This document shows, one piece after another, positions 1-11,748 of a DNA stretch of 28,436 nt. A model generated the notes under the pieces. It saw nothing but the letters and a program-made list of their open reading frames with translations, was not told where the DNA came from and ran no database searches. The position numbers were made by a program, and so were the translations under genes. The DNA comes from Guillardia theta CCMP2712 (lineage: Eukaryota > Cryptophyceae > Pyrenomonadales > Geminigeraceae), in NCBI RefSeq assembly GCF_000315625.1, contig NW_005434580.1, positions 277,715 through 306,150 on the forward strand. The letters run 5' to 3'. Position 1 is the first letter of the stretch. Every line of letters begins with the position of its first letter.

Positions 1-65
1 CTCCCTCTCCCTCTCCCTCTCCCTCTCCCTCTCCCTCTCCCTCTCCCTCTCCCTCTCCCTCTCCC
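1..65. repeat. (CTCCCT)n hexanucleotide microsatellite
   Basis: About eleven tandem copies of CTCCCT open the window and decay into CT-rich sequence. The array may continue to the left of the window. Nothing in it looks coding. Confidence 0.97.
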
Positions 66-160
66 TTCCTTCCCTCCTACATCTTCTCCACAGCCTCTCA
101 TGTTGCCTTCTGTTTTTCTCCCTTATCTCGCTCCTTCCGGTACTCAAACTTGAGCAGAGC

Positions 161-577
161 ATGCAGAAGAAACGAGCCCTTCGCCCTCTCCCGTCAAAGG
201 TACCAGCTGCTCAGAGGTTGATGGGTTCGTGATGACGTGGCAGGGAGAGAAGGACGTAGACAACAAGGAGAATGCTCCGAATGCAACAGGTCCGATCATA
301 TTTCATGATGTTTATCACTTGTTCCTCTCTTTCTTTACACCCTTTCTCTGTGGCAAGAACAGAAGAGTGTCACTCTGCTCTTCCTTCCATCCCCTGAATG
401 TCCTTGCACTATTGTTGTTGTTGTTTGATGTTGTTGTTGTTTGTTGATGTTGATGTTGATGTTGTTTGATATTTTCTTTTTCTCCTTCTCGCAGCTGCTG
501 TCACCAAGAAAGCAAAGAAGCTGTTCAATGCTATTCAAATGCCCGAGGATATCACCGGGGATCCATTCGCCACTTGA
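161..577 (+). CDS. small three-exon protein with a KEN motif
   Basis: Predicted exons are 161-199, 244-289 and 495-577, with GT-AG introns of 44 and 205 nt and consistent phases, giving about 55 residues. The N-terminus is basic (MQKKRALRPLPSK), followed by DNKENAP, a lysine-rich stretch (TKKAKKLF) and an acidic end finishing DPFAT. KEN is the classical APC/C degron, so a cell-cycle-regulated peptide is conceivable, but three residues prove little. An acceptor-like AG sits just before the ATG, so upstream exons outside or near the window edge cannot be excluded. A start at 232 that skips the first intron is the alternative. The second intron contains a GTT repeat. I do not recognise the family. 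Confidence 0.45.
410..468 (+). repeat. (GTT)n/(GATGTT)n repeat inside intron
   Basis: Imperfect GTT and GATGTT units lie within the proposed 205-nt intron of the small KEN-motif gene, about 25 nt before its acceptor. Confidence 0.8.
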
Positions 578-642
578 GGTAACTTCATCTGCTATCTCGG
601 CCCCCTCGCTTACTTCCCTGATTTAGGTAGGAGAGGGAAGGC

Positions 643-692
643 GCAGGAGGAGGAGAAAGAGGAGGAGGAGGAGGAGGAGGAGGAGGAGGAGG
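643..692 (+). repeat. (GGA)n trinucleotide repeat
   Basis: Run of GGA units, interrupted once by AAA near the start, between the two opposing genes 161-577 and 847-1635. Noncoding on inspection. Confidence 0.95.
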
Positions 693-769
693 AAACTAGC
701 TTCCTTACCCTTGTAAGGAGAACACATCCAACTAACCAAGCACGACCGAACGACTGATTGGAAACAATA

Positions 770-775
770 TTTATT
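770..775 (-). promoter_or_regulatory. possible poly(A) signal AATAAA
   Basis: The minus strand reads AATAAA about 72 nt past the stop codon of the PAS-domain gene, a sensible distance for a cleavage signal. The motif is short and the genome's preferred signal is unknown, so this is only suggestive. Confidence 0.4.
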
Positions 776-846
776 ACACTAACAATACAACGAAGGTTGA
801 AATCAAAGATTTCCAAACCCCTTCCCCCACTCTTGCTCTGGGCAAG

Positions 847-1635
847 TTACAAGCTGCTGTCCTTCTTGTCTCCTCGGGACTCCTTCTTTGATCTCCGCAA
901 GGCTCTTACGTGCGCGATGCATGCTGCATCGATGAATTCAGCCTCGTGCGAGTGCGAGTTCCCCGAGCTCTTGGCCACCTCAGTATGCGAGATTGGGAAC
1001 CAATCCTGCGACTTGGATTTTCTTTCTGGTTGCAACGACTGAGCTCTCTGCAGGGAGTAGTCTTGAAATTTCTGCAGCATCTCCTCCTTGCTCTCCTCCT
1101 CGTCCTTCCCGTCGTCTGCTGATCCAGTGGCAACTACCTCCATACCCAGCGTCACGCACGACTGAGTCGACCGGGTTGGACACATCGAGACAACAACATC
1201 GTCCCCGCTCTTGTGATAGAGGGTGATGGTTGCTCTCTCCCCCACGTGCGATGGATCTTGAACAAAGGAGTTGAACACGTTGGTGTTGGTATCCGGGCCA
1301 TGGCAGAGCCGGATAGTTTTCCCAACGATCTCGCCCTCAGCAAACCCAAAGGTCTCCAGCCAGTTTGAGCTCGCGCTTTTGATGTGAAAGGGAAACGATG
1401 TGTTCACTGAGATCTCACAGCCCTCGCCCTGCGACCCTTCATGGTGGGCATCTGAACATGTCGTGCTATCAACAGTGATCTGCTTTGCGCTAGACTCCTC
1501 ATCGTTTGCCCCCTTCAACACGTTCTTCGTGTTCGGCTTGATGGCGAAGAAGATGGACGTGTTTGTATCATCATAGTTTGACGGAGGGATAAGGTCCAAC
1601 TTTGTAAAGTCGCCCTGCTCAAACTCCACTGCCAT
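847..1635 (-). CDS. PAS-domain protein, LOV-like motif without photoactive cysteine
   Basis: A single uninterrupted frame of 262 codons. Residues about 80-152 form a PAS domain: PFHIKSASSNWLETFGF, then EIVGKTIRLCHGPDTNT, then ATITLYHKSGDDVVVSM. The block G-K-T-I-R-L-C-H-G-P aligns with the LOV signature G-R-N-C-R-F-L-Q-G-P, but the adduct-forming cysteine position is isoleucine (I108) and Cys111 sits three residues later, so classical flavin photochemistry is not expected. The rest is polar and acidic (DDGKDEEESKEEM) with a basic C-terminus (RALRRSKKESRGDKK), typical of a soluble regulatory or scaffold protein. The start is the first ATG downstream of a TATA box at 1834-1839. The frame stays open 40 codons upstream but has no ATG there. 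Ligand and partner are unknown. Confidence 0.85.
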   Translation of the reverse strand: MAVEFEQGDFTKLDLIPPSNYDDTNTSIFFAIKPNTKNVLKGANDEESSAKQITVDSTTCSDAHHEGSQGEGCEISVNTSFPFHIKSASSNWLETFGFAEGEIVGKTIRLCHGPDTNTNVFNSFVQDPSHVGERATITLYHKSGDDVVVSMCPTRSTQSCVTLGMEVVATGSADDGKDEEESKEEMLQKFQDYSLQRAQSLQPERKSKSQDWFPISHTEVAKSSGNSHSHEAEFIDAACIAHVRALRRSKKESRGDKKDSSL

Positions 1636-1833
1636 GTCTTCTTCGATCCTGAATGCGTCGGGACTATTTCCTGCTGCAACCGCTTCCTCTCTGATATCAA
1701 CCCGCTCGATGGTAAACGTCGACGTGATCGCACTGTCGTCAAGACGCCTTACTGTTCTTCTTCACAACCTCAACTTCTTCTCGTGCCCTCCTCCCTTCCT
1801 ACGAGTCTGACAACCAGGAACGTTCGGATCTCC

Positions 1834-1839
1834 TTTATA
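1834..1839 (-). promoter_or_regulatory. TATA box of the PAS-domain gene
   Basis: The minus strand reads GCTATAAAGG about 200 nt upstream of the ATG at 1635. Transcription starting about 30 nt downstream would give a leader of about 170 nt with no earlier ATG, which supports the chosen start. Confidence 0.55.
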
Positions 1840-1849
1840 GCTCCCCGAG

Positions 1850-2954
1850 TCACCAACCCCCGTCCTCCTGGCCCCAAAAATACCCCACCCCCCAACTCGA
1901 TTCGCAAGTACCCCCACCCTGATAAATACAACACTGCCTCGGAAATTGTATGTCTTTACTGAATTTTTCGGGGAAAATGACCGGTGATATCAGTACCCCA
2001 CCCCACATTATTCCGCAAGTAACCCGACGACCAACACTGGATCGTACTAACATATCGCTGACCCAACCCAAACCGATCCTTGCGGCCTCTCTGGCCTCAT
2101 TTTGAATAGTTGGCGCATATGTTTCTAGGTCACATGTGCCTATTCCTTTACTGCTCCACTAATTCACAATTATGATTCTATGTAAATAGGGAAGAGTTTC
2201 GGTTTAGGTCCTATAGTGTCTGCTTATTGCTGCCATTTATCATTGGAATCGATGGCCGGGAAGGTGACATGCTGACATTCCTATTAGTTGACGTCTTTGA
2301 ATAAGATTTTAGATATTTCATTTGAATATTTCAAGTTTCCTGAGGTACTTTGACAGAATAACAAGCACCATGTTCATCAGTTTTCAATTCTGTTAGCATG
2401 CGACAGGCCAACTACAGATAGTACACCTGGAGATCCTTTTCATCCGTCCCCAATTCTTTCAAACCCTGTGGTTTCAATGCTTCCCCTGAAAGCCAAAAAG
2501 CATTTTTTCGATTCATGTCCGATATCCTGGATTCCCATTGTCCTTGAAATAGCAATTTTTGAAAGACATACTATCCACTTATATGTCAAAACCACGTTAC
2601 TCTGTCAGCAGGTGCTAAAAGTTTATCACCACAGGCCTGCCTCAGAGTAGAGACAGGACATGAGCTACTCAAATAGGGTAGGAAGGGCAATGATGTAGAT
2701 CACCACCCAGGGGTACTAAATAGGGTAATACTTGGGAATTAAGAGGGGTGGTCGCTCAGAGGCTATTTAAGCAAGTCTGCCTCAAGTAATGAATAGGATA
2801 CATTGAGGGACATCGTTCAGGTAGTACTGATTGCAATTATTTGTTGATGGGACAGGGGGTAGGGTCAGAAAGGGGGAGAGAAGGGGGGTAGGCAAAATGG
2901 AGTAGGTGAGTGACGGTTTCAATGTAACTGCCATTGTTAGTTTGGCGGGAAACC
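1850..2954. other. gene-poor spacer with C-rich then G-rich tracts
   Basis: From 1850 to 2020 the plus strand carries several TACCCCACCCC-like blocks, two of them preceded by TTC(C)GCAAGTA. From 2090 to 2680 the sequence is AT-rich with no convincing exon. From 2680 to 2900 the opposite strand bias appears, with AGGGGTGG, CAGGGGTA and GGGGGGTAGG blocks. No gene is supported. Confidence 0.7.
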
Positions 2955-3420
2955 ATGCGGAAGTTTGTGGAGGGGAAAGAGGAAGAGAGGGGAGGGGAGG
3001 GGAGGACGGAAGAGGAGAAATACGATGGGGAGGAAGGGGAGAGAGTAGGATAGGGGTGAGTAGGAGAGAAAGGAGGGCAGGAGCAAAGGGAGGCGGAGAG
3101 GGGTGGGGAAGGGAGAAATATGCGAGGAAGGAGCGCAGAAGGGAAGGGAGGAGCAGAGCAGAGCGGAACGGAGCAGAGAGAAAGAGAGAGAAAACAAATG
3201 ATCAAGTGGAGTAGAGTAGGCAGGGGAGGGTAGATGGAAGGGTGGGGAGGGGATTGGTGAAGGCAGGTGAGGTCAGGAGAGAGAGAAGATGAAAATTGTA
3301 GGACAGACGTTAGAAAGATAGAGAGAAAAGGAACGATACGAGGATGAATTGAATTGAATAGGAGAGGAGGAGGGAGGAGCGTACAGTGGACAGTCTCACT
3401 GTCAAGAGAATATGAAGACT
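2955..3420 (+). repeat. purine-rich low-complexity tract (GGGAGA-type)
   Basis: Nearly pure A/G sequence made of degenerate GGAGGGGA and GAGAGAAAG units. It keeps frames open on both strands, but their translations are only compositional (Glu/Gly/Arg or Ser/Pro/Leu). Confidence 0.85.
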
Positions 3421-3538
3421 GGCAAACGGGATCAAAATGAACGATAGTCAGAAGCAAATCAATCAACGACCACCATTGTTCTAAAGTCTGTTGCTGTTTC
3501 AGGAGGGGTGTTTCCTCTCCCGCTGCCAGGCACTGACG

Positions 3539-6500
3539 ATGGAGGTTTCGTCGCTTGTTCGAAAGCTGGGTATTGTCTTTCTATCTAGCGAATCAAGGGT
3601 TTTCTGATGTTTTTAAAAGGACATGAATCCATGCAGATCCGGAAACATGCTATGTCCTCTATCTTGTTCAAAATCAAGCAGAAGCTTATCTGTATTCCGC
3701 AGTTGTGGGAAGCAGACCTCATGGTATGATGAAATTTCAACGCTTTGCATAAGTAGCTTAAGCTTTGTACGTCAGATTTTCCCTCTTCTTTTGGAATGGT
3801 TCAACTACCCAAATGCGCCGTTACAGCAAGAAGTAAGGCTCTGCCATGTTGAAGACTGATAACTGATAAAAATCAGGTCTTGGAGCTGGTACATAGTATC
3901 TGTTCCGCTTATCCAGATGCTGCTTCCACATTCAGTATACACGATAGCCAGTCCTGCATTGATTTGTAAGCTTTGATGCAGCTCAAGTTGGGGCCATTCC
4001 TTTCTTTCAGGAGATGAAAAGGCATTGCAATGTACTTTCCTCTCCATGTCCATTCCAGTTGAATTTTCCCTGATCGCTCGGAAACAGATTGCTCTCAAAG
4101 AATGTGTTGGATCAGTCTTGAATATTCTCTTGTCAACTCCAAGAAATGAAAATCTTGTCAAGGACGTCCTCATTCGTTCCAAGGTGAAGGGATTGTTTTA
4201 AGTTTGTTCAAAATGGTTTGATTTTCGATTAGACGATTGGAGAGAAAAGCGTCCAAAATGAAATGCAATCAGAAGCTTCTGCAATTGTCAGCCAACGATC
4301 GCATGATGGTGCGAATGCAAACCGATCAGAATCTTTTGAGATTCTAAAATATGCCACACAGTCTCCGAGACCAGAACCACATCTAACTTTGAAGGATCCA
4401 ATGTTTCCAATAGCAAAAGGTATCAAGCAACATCAAAAGGATCTTTACCAGTGATTGCGTTGTCACGCGAAGATAGCCAGGTACCTAACGTACAATTGTT
4501 TCAATTTCTTAATTTGCTTCTCAAAAGTTACTTTTTGAAATCGACGTGAAATTGAAAATGACGGACCGCAATGTTGTTGGTGCAAGATACTTTGCGTTAT
4601 GATTGCAGAATATATTGACATAGTATCTGGATAGTTTCTTCGGTTCAGCACCTTGAAGTTCTCCTCACATCAGACTTTCCTCCAGAAGTAAGATTATCTC
4701 AGAGTTTTTGGTTCCTTGCAAGTGAGGACTCATTCAGGTTTTGCTTCAAAAGCCTGAAATTTTTCAAAATTTGTTGAGCCTAATGCAAACGAGTGATGCC
4801 AACGATATCACTGGAAAAGCTGCAGTCAAATTCTTTATGAATTGGGTACCTTATACGTGGTCGTCTGTCAGAGGTTTTCACCCTATGAACAGGTTTTATG
4901 TTTGAAGAAAAGCATAAGATGCTATCTTACAGTCATGCTTCATCAAAAGGTTCCTTTTGACGTCCATCAATTAGCAAACACTGGTACATGTAGCTTTGTG
5001 CAATCGTAGATTCACTTGAAACTTGACAGATATACCAAGAACATCAAATCTTGATTCAAATTGGAACTATCCACCACCCTGCATCAAGAGCTACATGGGC
5101 TCTATTACTCCGCAAGACGCAGTACATTCGATCTTCAGCCGATCGAGCGTCATTCTTCAAGACCCCGATCGTATTGGAGACGTGATACGATTGATGAGAG
5201 CTTGCTTGCCGCTGCTGTGCAGTTGTACAGGGTACCGGGATCAAAACATTCAGGTTTGATAGCACCTTGAATTGGGCCGAACCATTGTTATCTTACGCAT
5301 GACATTTCCTTGTATGTGTAGTTTTGTGATAGCGAAAAAATTGGAGTGCACCTACAATCCCTGTCTGCCGTTCTCGCTTTTCATGGTTGGAACAGGGTGA
5401 GAAATTCTGGTTTAGTCTCCAAATTTTGAAACTTCATAGGTTCTTACGGATCCATCGATGTTTGATATCTTCACATTATCATTGGATCTGGTCAGCATCA
5501 CACCAGAGCACGAGAGAAGAAAAATGCTTCCATCCAAGCTTTGCGACATTATTTTTCAAGTTGCAATTGAGCCATCCATCGGGAAAACAAACAAAGATAT
5601 TCAGAACCGATCTATAGCAATCTTGAAGAATATTGACCATTCTTATGCAAGAGTTATTCAGGAAGTTGAAGACATCTGGACTGGCCTGAAGCTCTTTGAA
5701 ACAACTGTGGTGCCTGACGGTCAAAGTGAGATTTCAATGGATCCTTCAAAATCACTCAAATTACTTCTACCAAATCTTGCATACTTCCCGGAATGTTTCG
5801 AATCGTTTGTAATGGCTTTGATCAAAGAACTTGCCTCCGATGCAGTGCAACCTCCAAGTCTGAACATTCTTTTTGATGTCCTTCTCGGTTTGTTCAATTC
5901 CAGTGTTGATTCCCTAAGGATCTTGACATACCTTCAATTGAATATGAATTTGGAATCTATTATTCGTGCGCGCCAAGACCAGTTTTGTACTGAGAGGATT
6001 TTCTATGAGATTGTTCATAACGGGATGCAACATGTTGATACTCAGAGACATACTTGCAACATTCTACAAAAGATGTTCAACTCGTATGGGCCAAAAAGAT
6101 TGTGCACGGTTGCGCAGTGTGCTTTGCCTACTTTGGTTGCACATGTCAATCTGTCAGATAACGAAAACTTTGTTTTAGGTTTTGTTTGGGCAATCCTCAA
6201 TCTGTCGAGAAAGGAAGATTTAGCGATTTGGCTCGCTATTATGGTCGGAAATGTAAATGAAAGTATCAGAATTTTGGCGTCAAGGGACTTGCTATCTGTC
6301 CTACAGAAATCTGAGATGCAGCTTAATTGTGATGATTTTTCTGATCCCCTTGGCTTTATCAAAGAAAGCTCGGCCCTTCCTGTCCCATCGCGATTGATTG
6401 CGAATGAATCTTTCCGAAAAAGAGCCTTCGATAAGCAAGAGATGTCTGACCTCATCAAAGTGCTGAGCTCGTCAAATCTCTTTGAAAAGACAAGACTTTC

Positions 6501-9500
6501 AGCAGGGGAGCAGCTTTTGATTGCAGCCAAGAATCAAGCCTTAATGATGATTTTGCTGGATTTAAATATTTCGGATTCTATTTTTTCAGTGATATCTCAG
6601 GAGAATAACCAGGAAGTACTATGCATCTGTTTGAAAATTACCACAACTCTGATCAAAAACAGCAAATATGTGCGTGAGCGCTGCATGCAGTGGCAGCAAT
6701 TGAAAATCCTTCTTGGTATGTTGTTCAACGCTTCTCAAGACGTCAGGAGACAAGCGATGATATCGATCAGGTGTCTTTAAGCTTTTGGTTTGTTTGATAC
6801 TAAAGTTAGTGTTTGCAGTTGTTTATCTTTTGCATTCGATAGAATGTTGAATTTGGTTCACTCTGAAAAAGGTTTCCAACTTGAAAGACTGAATGATTCC
6901 AATACGCAACAAGTCCCTGAAGAACTCTCCGTTTTTGTGCCAGATGCTTTCCGAGATCAATTCCTTTCATTCGCTCACTTCAAGTATTACGGCATCAACA
7001 GCGAGTTTTGTAATGCAGTCAAATTACAGGATCCTGCTGTTCAGAAAGCGATTGCTAAGCTTCAGACCTTTGCAGATGATAATGCGTCCACAGTTTGGAA
7101 TCAATCTATGACGAATGGAGGCAAGAGAGCCTTGTCGCTGATTGAAAAGATAGAAAATGCGACAAGCCACGATTCATTTTTACAGAACGTAGAAACAGCT
7201 TTGAACTACGTTTGTGGGAACCAAGAACTGGTGAACCTGTTTCTGATTGCAACTTGTAAGGGGTCGATTGCTCGGATCCTCTGTACACCTCCAGCAGATG
7301 TATCTGATGCTCAAGTGCTCAGCGTCTTATTGGGGACAATTACCAAGGCCCTCAGCTGTCTTCCAGAAGGTCCGAATAGTGCTTGCTGCACATTTCAAAC
7401 AACTGATTGTGCGATTTTCAGGTCATCCAGCTCCAGGGCCATTCATGAGATTTTTTCTCGATTGTATCAAAGACCACCTGTTTCCAATGCTGAAGGTGGA
7501 TCCCATCTTACTTGACACTAGGACATGGAAGGAATTGAGAAAGGATTTCATACGTCTTTGTTTTGAGTTACTCTTACATGATTACGATGCTGGTATGAGG
7601 ATGGTGGCACCAATCTTTCGTGTCATGCCTTCGTTCGTACCTTGGATGATCTCACAACTAGCCTTCACTACAAGTCAAGATTTGAACGCTTCTTACTCAG
7701 CAGACATTGCCGACAGGCAGATTTTGGAATGCATTCAAATTATTTGCCTAGAGGAAAGGGACTTTCAACATACCTCGCAGCAGATTTTCAGTGCTATCAA
7801 ATCTGTTTTAGAGTTATTAACGGTCTTTTTGAAAGCTTTTTCTGCCTCAAGACTCGCACATGCTGGACCAGAGCAGCATAAAGCAGCACCACTCACGTTT
7901 AGAAGAAAGGCATTAGTGAAATCATGTATTCAACTGGTGTCTTTGATTTTACAGACTTTTCCTTTGCTATGCAGTGAATGGGTCAAGGTGAATGTCGAGT
8001 TCGAATCGATCAGATGGCTTCTAATGTTCACAGAAGACCGTGAGACCAATGTTCGAGCTATGACTTTTTCTATTCTTTCTTCCATATCTTCGTGTATGAC
8101 ATCAAGCAACTACATCAGTTCTCATCTGATCATTGCATCACAAAGTTCTTTGGTTCTTGCACCGCAGCACAGTGAGTATCTCGAGCACTGCATGGAAAAG
8201 GTTCTTGATCCAGAGGAAGCAGAGTACGTCAGATATCAAGCCTCGATGGTTCTGGCACTATCGTTGTCAGACACTGCGATCGATATTGAGGACGAAGACG
8301 AAACGCTTGATGTTTTGTCGTCGTGCAGTATGCGAACAAGCGAATCTCTTTTGTTGTCGAGCGACTCGTTGCAAGATTCAACACGCTTCCAGAACACTTT
8401 TGACAATGTTGAAATCTCGAATACGGAGAGGACGCAAGAGCGAGATGCTTTTGCGAAAACAAGGATTCTCAACACGATTTCAATTCTTGAAAGAAGTGAG
8501 TTTCTGCACTTTTTTGGCAAGTTGATCTCGGAAATGAGTCAATCGGCTGAAAACAAACAAAGTTTGCTTCTCATGGCTTGCGTGACTATTGTTTACAACT
8601 GGAGCCTTATTGAACCTGTTAAGGTTTCAAGTTTTCTTTCAGATGATAAGTTAATAATAGGTGTAACAAGGCTCTTGGATCCGATGCTTATGATTCAAAC
8701 AGAACTTTCTCGACCTCGGTACTCAACCCACGTTGGTGAAGCACTTGTTGGGTCCAATCTACACCTCCACACAGTTACCACTGGCTCGATTCCTTGCATG
8801 CTTCATGGTGTTTCTGTTCTCTGCAAGATGCTCACGACTTACGTAGAATCCAATGAAGAGGTCGTGTTCACTCTCGTTCACAAATCCAGTATGCTCGAGT
8901 CTGCAGCAAAGCTATTGCGCTATAGATTCTCCAATCAGGCAGCAAACAATCGATGCTCGAATCTGGCATGGATTCATCGCCATATCCTAAATGCTGAGCT
9001 TGTTGCAAAGACATCACTTACCTCCTTACTTTGCAGTATCTTAAGCAGAGGCAGGACTGGATTTGAAGCCTCTAGAATCTTGATGGAACAAGATATCATG
9101 GACGCATGTCTTAGTATGCTGCTTCCTTGCTATCATCCTTCTTTGAATTACAGTGGCTGTGCTCTACTATCTCATGTTTCTGCACATATATCAGATCAAG
9201 CTTGCAAAACTTTGACGCAGGCAGGCAAACTTGGAGAAGAGAGCAAATTCTGTGACCACAAAGCAGATAAGTGCGTTGAACGAGAATTGTCAAAAAGGTT
9301 GCTTGGAATTTATCATCAACTCTACGAATCGAGTGAAGTGGAGAACATAAGCGTTCATCTCAATGTCGAACAATACAAAGGCGCTGTTGTGGCTGCAATC
9401 TGTTCCATCTTAAGTGCTAGCACCCAATCGAAGGAATTTTGCCTCTCGGTTGGCTTTCCCGACGCCCTTGTGTCTGCATTGGATGCGAGGTTGAATCAAA

Positions 9501-10555
9501 TGCTTCTGTACGATCTCCACGGGAAAAACAACTTGACTTCTCGAATTGATGACTCCGGGTGGGTAAAAAGGAGCATTTCGATGACTACGAGTAGGAACAG
9601 ATCAAACAAGACGGTGAAGAAGAAAACAATCAAAAGGAACCTTACACAGATTGAAACAGAGATCGTGTTTATTCTCGAAATTTTCAAGAATCTCCTCTAC
9701 AACTCGAGTTTGGAAATCAAATCCTATCTATTGAATGCGGGACTTCCCAACGTCATCTCGAGGCTCCTCACAAAGTCCTGCTCCCAGACTGACAAAGTCG
9801 TTGAGTCGATTATGCAAATGCTTGCCAACCTTGTTTTTGAGTGCGAAGCAGCATGCCAGGCTATGGCAGATGGAAGAAGTCACGGCATGAATCTTCTGCA
9901 ACTTGTGATGAACAGCATGGGAAGAGTGCAGGCGAACAGTGATCTCTGGCAAGACTACATGCGTGTACTTTCCAGCAGCTGTTCGTCATGGGAGTGTCTC
10001 TTGATCCTGCTCAAGAGTCGTGTGATCCAAGACGTGTTGAACAGGATCGATGAGTTCACGGAGTCGAAGTGCGTTGAGAGTGTTGCGGCGGCTCTTCTCT
10101 TTCTCGTCTCTTTGTCTTTCCGTGAAGAGGGTCAAGTTGGGCTGCTGCGAATCCCACAATTTGTCGAGCTCCTCGCAAGAACTCGATCCTCTTTCATCCT
10201 CAACGGTCGCATCCGGCATCTCGTGGGACTGCTCTTCCGCAACTTGACCTTCCTTCCAGCCGGGAAGGCACACATTCTTAACCATGCTGGAGCTATGGAG
10301 GCTATCATAGAAGATCTTGAGATGTCTACGTTCGTCCGGGAGAGCAGCAGCTGCCGAGCGATAGCGGCCAACGCTGTGTGGTCGCTCCTCTACCTCCACG
10401 AGAAATCGCGGACTACAATGAAGACGAATGGATTTTCCATTCGGATCCAACGCGTCTACGAGAGCCTCGCGTCTTCACAGGACAGCTCGAGTGACGGGTG
10501 GGAGAAGAGCGCCATTGAAAGCTTGCAGGCCGCTCTCAAGATTCTGGATGTCTAG
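3539..10555 (+). CDS. RTTN: rotatin homologue, centriole/basal-body protein
   Basis: Rotatin (Ana3 in Drosophila) is an armadillo-like scaffold needed for centriole and basal-body assembly. Exons: 3539-3569, 3620-3723, 3776-3832, 3877-3934, 3982-4031, 4088-4183, 4233-4360, 4414-4480, 4528 to about 4590, 4624-4687, 4738-4845, 4893-4983, 5030-5253, 5322-5396, 5440-6770, 6819-7369 and 7422-10555. Introns are 43-68 nt and GT-AG, except the one near 4590-4623. The product is about 2,070 residues, against about 2,200 in human. The spliced N-terminus carries family hallmarks: LVRKLGHESMQIRKHAM, then LLLEWFNYPNAPLQQEVL, then QVGAIPFFQEMK, then DFPPEVLLQKPEIFQNLLSL. Rotatin has matching segments (for example LLEWFNFPSVPMKEEVL) in this order. 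The rest is helical-repeat sequence ending in an ARM-like tail (IIEDLEMSTF, ANAVWSLLYLHEKS). The first ATG starts the rotatin-like N-terminus. No base-composition oddity was seen. Confidence 0.92.
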
Positions 10556-10829
10556 CTGGATGGTGACGCTTGTGTACAAACTGGACGAAGAGTTGGTGCG
10601 CTATGCTTCTGTATTTCTTGTTTTGTAAATGTCTGTGATGAGTTGTTGGTCAAATGCACTGTTGAATGATGGGACGTGGTCAGGCCCTTTACTAGGTTAC
10701 AGTAATGAATAAGCTATTCCTCCCTTCCTTGGAATCCTCAGTACCACTGCACGCTCAAGGATAGAGATCGGCGCAGGTTGATCGCAGGTAAGATTCGCAG
10801 CTCTCAGCCCTGAAAGCCAGTCAGTGATG
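10556..10829. other. convergent intergenic spacer
   Basis: These 274 nt separate the rotatin stop from the stop of the opposing small gene and must hold both 3' ends. I see no canonical AATAAA in the expected position on either strand; a GAATAAG near 10705 is the nearest. Confidence 0.7.
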
Positions 10830-11407
10830 TCAACGAAAACTTGAGCTGCCTGACCCGTAGATGTTGGTCCACTTCAACCCCTCGTCTGAAGAGTGAGCGA
10901 CGGACTTGGCAAGGTCGTTGACAACCTCAGGGGAGTACTCGTCGAGAGCGATGAGCGTGTCTGCATGCGGGTTGAGCATCGAGGAAGAGAAATACAGACG
11001 ATCGTCAGACCCACCCCCGTTGTCATTGCCTGAAGTCATCAGCATGTTCTCTGCCAGAAGCTGCCGCTGTCGCCGCATAGTTGAAAAATCTCTGAACTGC
11101 TGGAACACTCCCATGACTCCTGCCTTGCACTTCAATGGCAGCAGGAGATGCGTCAGAATACTGAATGATATTTCATGTGCACATTTCTAGAAGATATCAA
11201 GACCCCATCATTGATTGATACATGGCCCCTTTCCTTGTTTGGAGTGTATCTCAACCATGTCTTACACTGCTCTATGGCAGCTTTGATCTCATCTGTTGCT
11301 CTTGCCTCTACTTTCTTGCTATTTTGCAACAACACTTGTAGACAAGTTCAGACTCGTTCTCCTCGCTTCCGATTGCTTCCACCCTCAAGCTCCGCGTCCT
11401 GATGCAT
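10830..11407 (-). CDS. unknown three-exon protein of about 158 residues
   Basis: Minus-strand exons are 11407-11383, 11334-11183 and 11129-10830, with GT-AG introns of 48 and 53 nt and phases 1 and 0, matching the intron sizes of neighbours. The product starts MHQDAELEV and has a helical first half (KKVEARATDEIKAAIEQ, then CKTWLRYTPNKERG). A basic stretch follows (FRDFSTMRRQRQLLAENM), then a Gly/Asp loop, and it ends EVVNDLAKSVAHSS...GLKWTNIYGSGSSSFR. No domain is recognised. It is convergent with rotatin and has no visible functional link. The third exon is the most secure part. The first exon is 25 nt and rests on splice phase alone, so the true start could lie elsewhere. Confidence 0.55.
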
Positions 11408-11633
11408 TCTACACGCGCCCTTCCTCCCTCTGCACTCTTTTCAATATGGGTTGATCTTTTCCTAGTCCAAAATTCTTCGCCTCCTCCCCTTTCATCTGAC
11501 TCAGTCCAGCGTGAACTCCCCACTACTCGTTATCTTTGCCACTCATCTGCTACAGCACAGAAACTGTATCCTCTCATATCCGTGATATCGCCATCTCTCT
11601 CCCTCCCTCCAGTCTTCCTCCCTCGCTCCCTGC

Positions 11634-11644
11634 CTGCCAGCCAG

Positions 11645-11680
<36 letters not shown>

Positions 11681-11704
11681 CCAGCCAGCCAGCCTGCCAG
11701 CCAG

Positions 11705-11748
<44 letters not shown>

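Noticed and set aside
2837-3466. 209-codon frame on the minus strand (Ser/Pro/Leu-rich) and overlapping plus-strand frames
   Set aside because: Lies in pure purine/pyrimidine low-complexity sequence; translation is compositional and no splice structure or domain is seen.
7642-8525. Alternative frames within the rotatin last exon
   Set aside because: The rotatin frame is continuous and ARM-like throughout; these are shadows.
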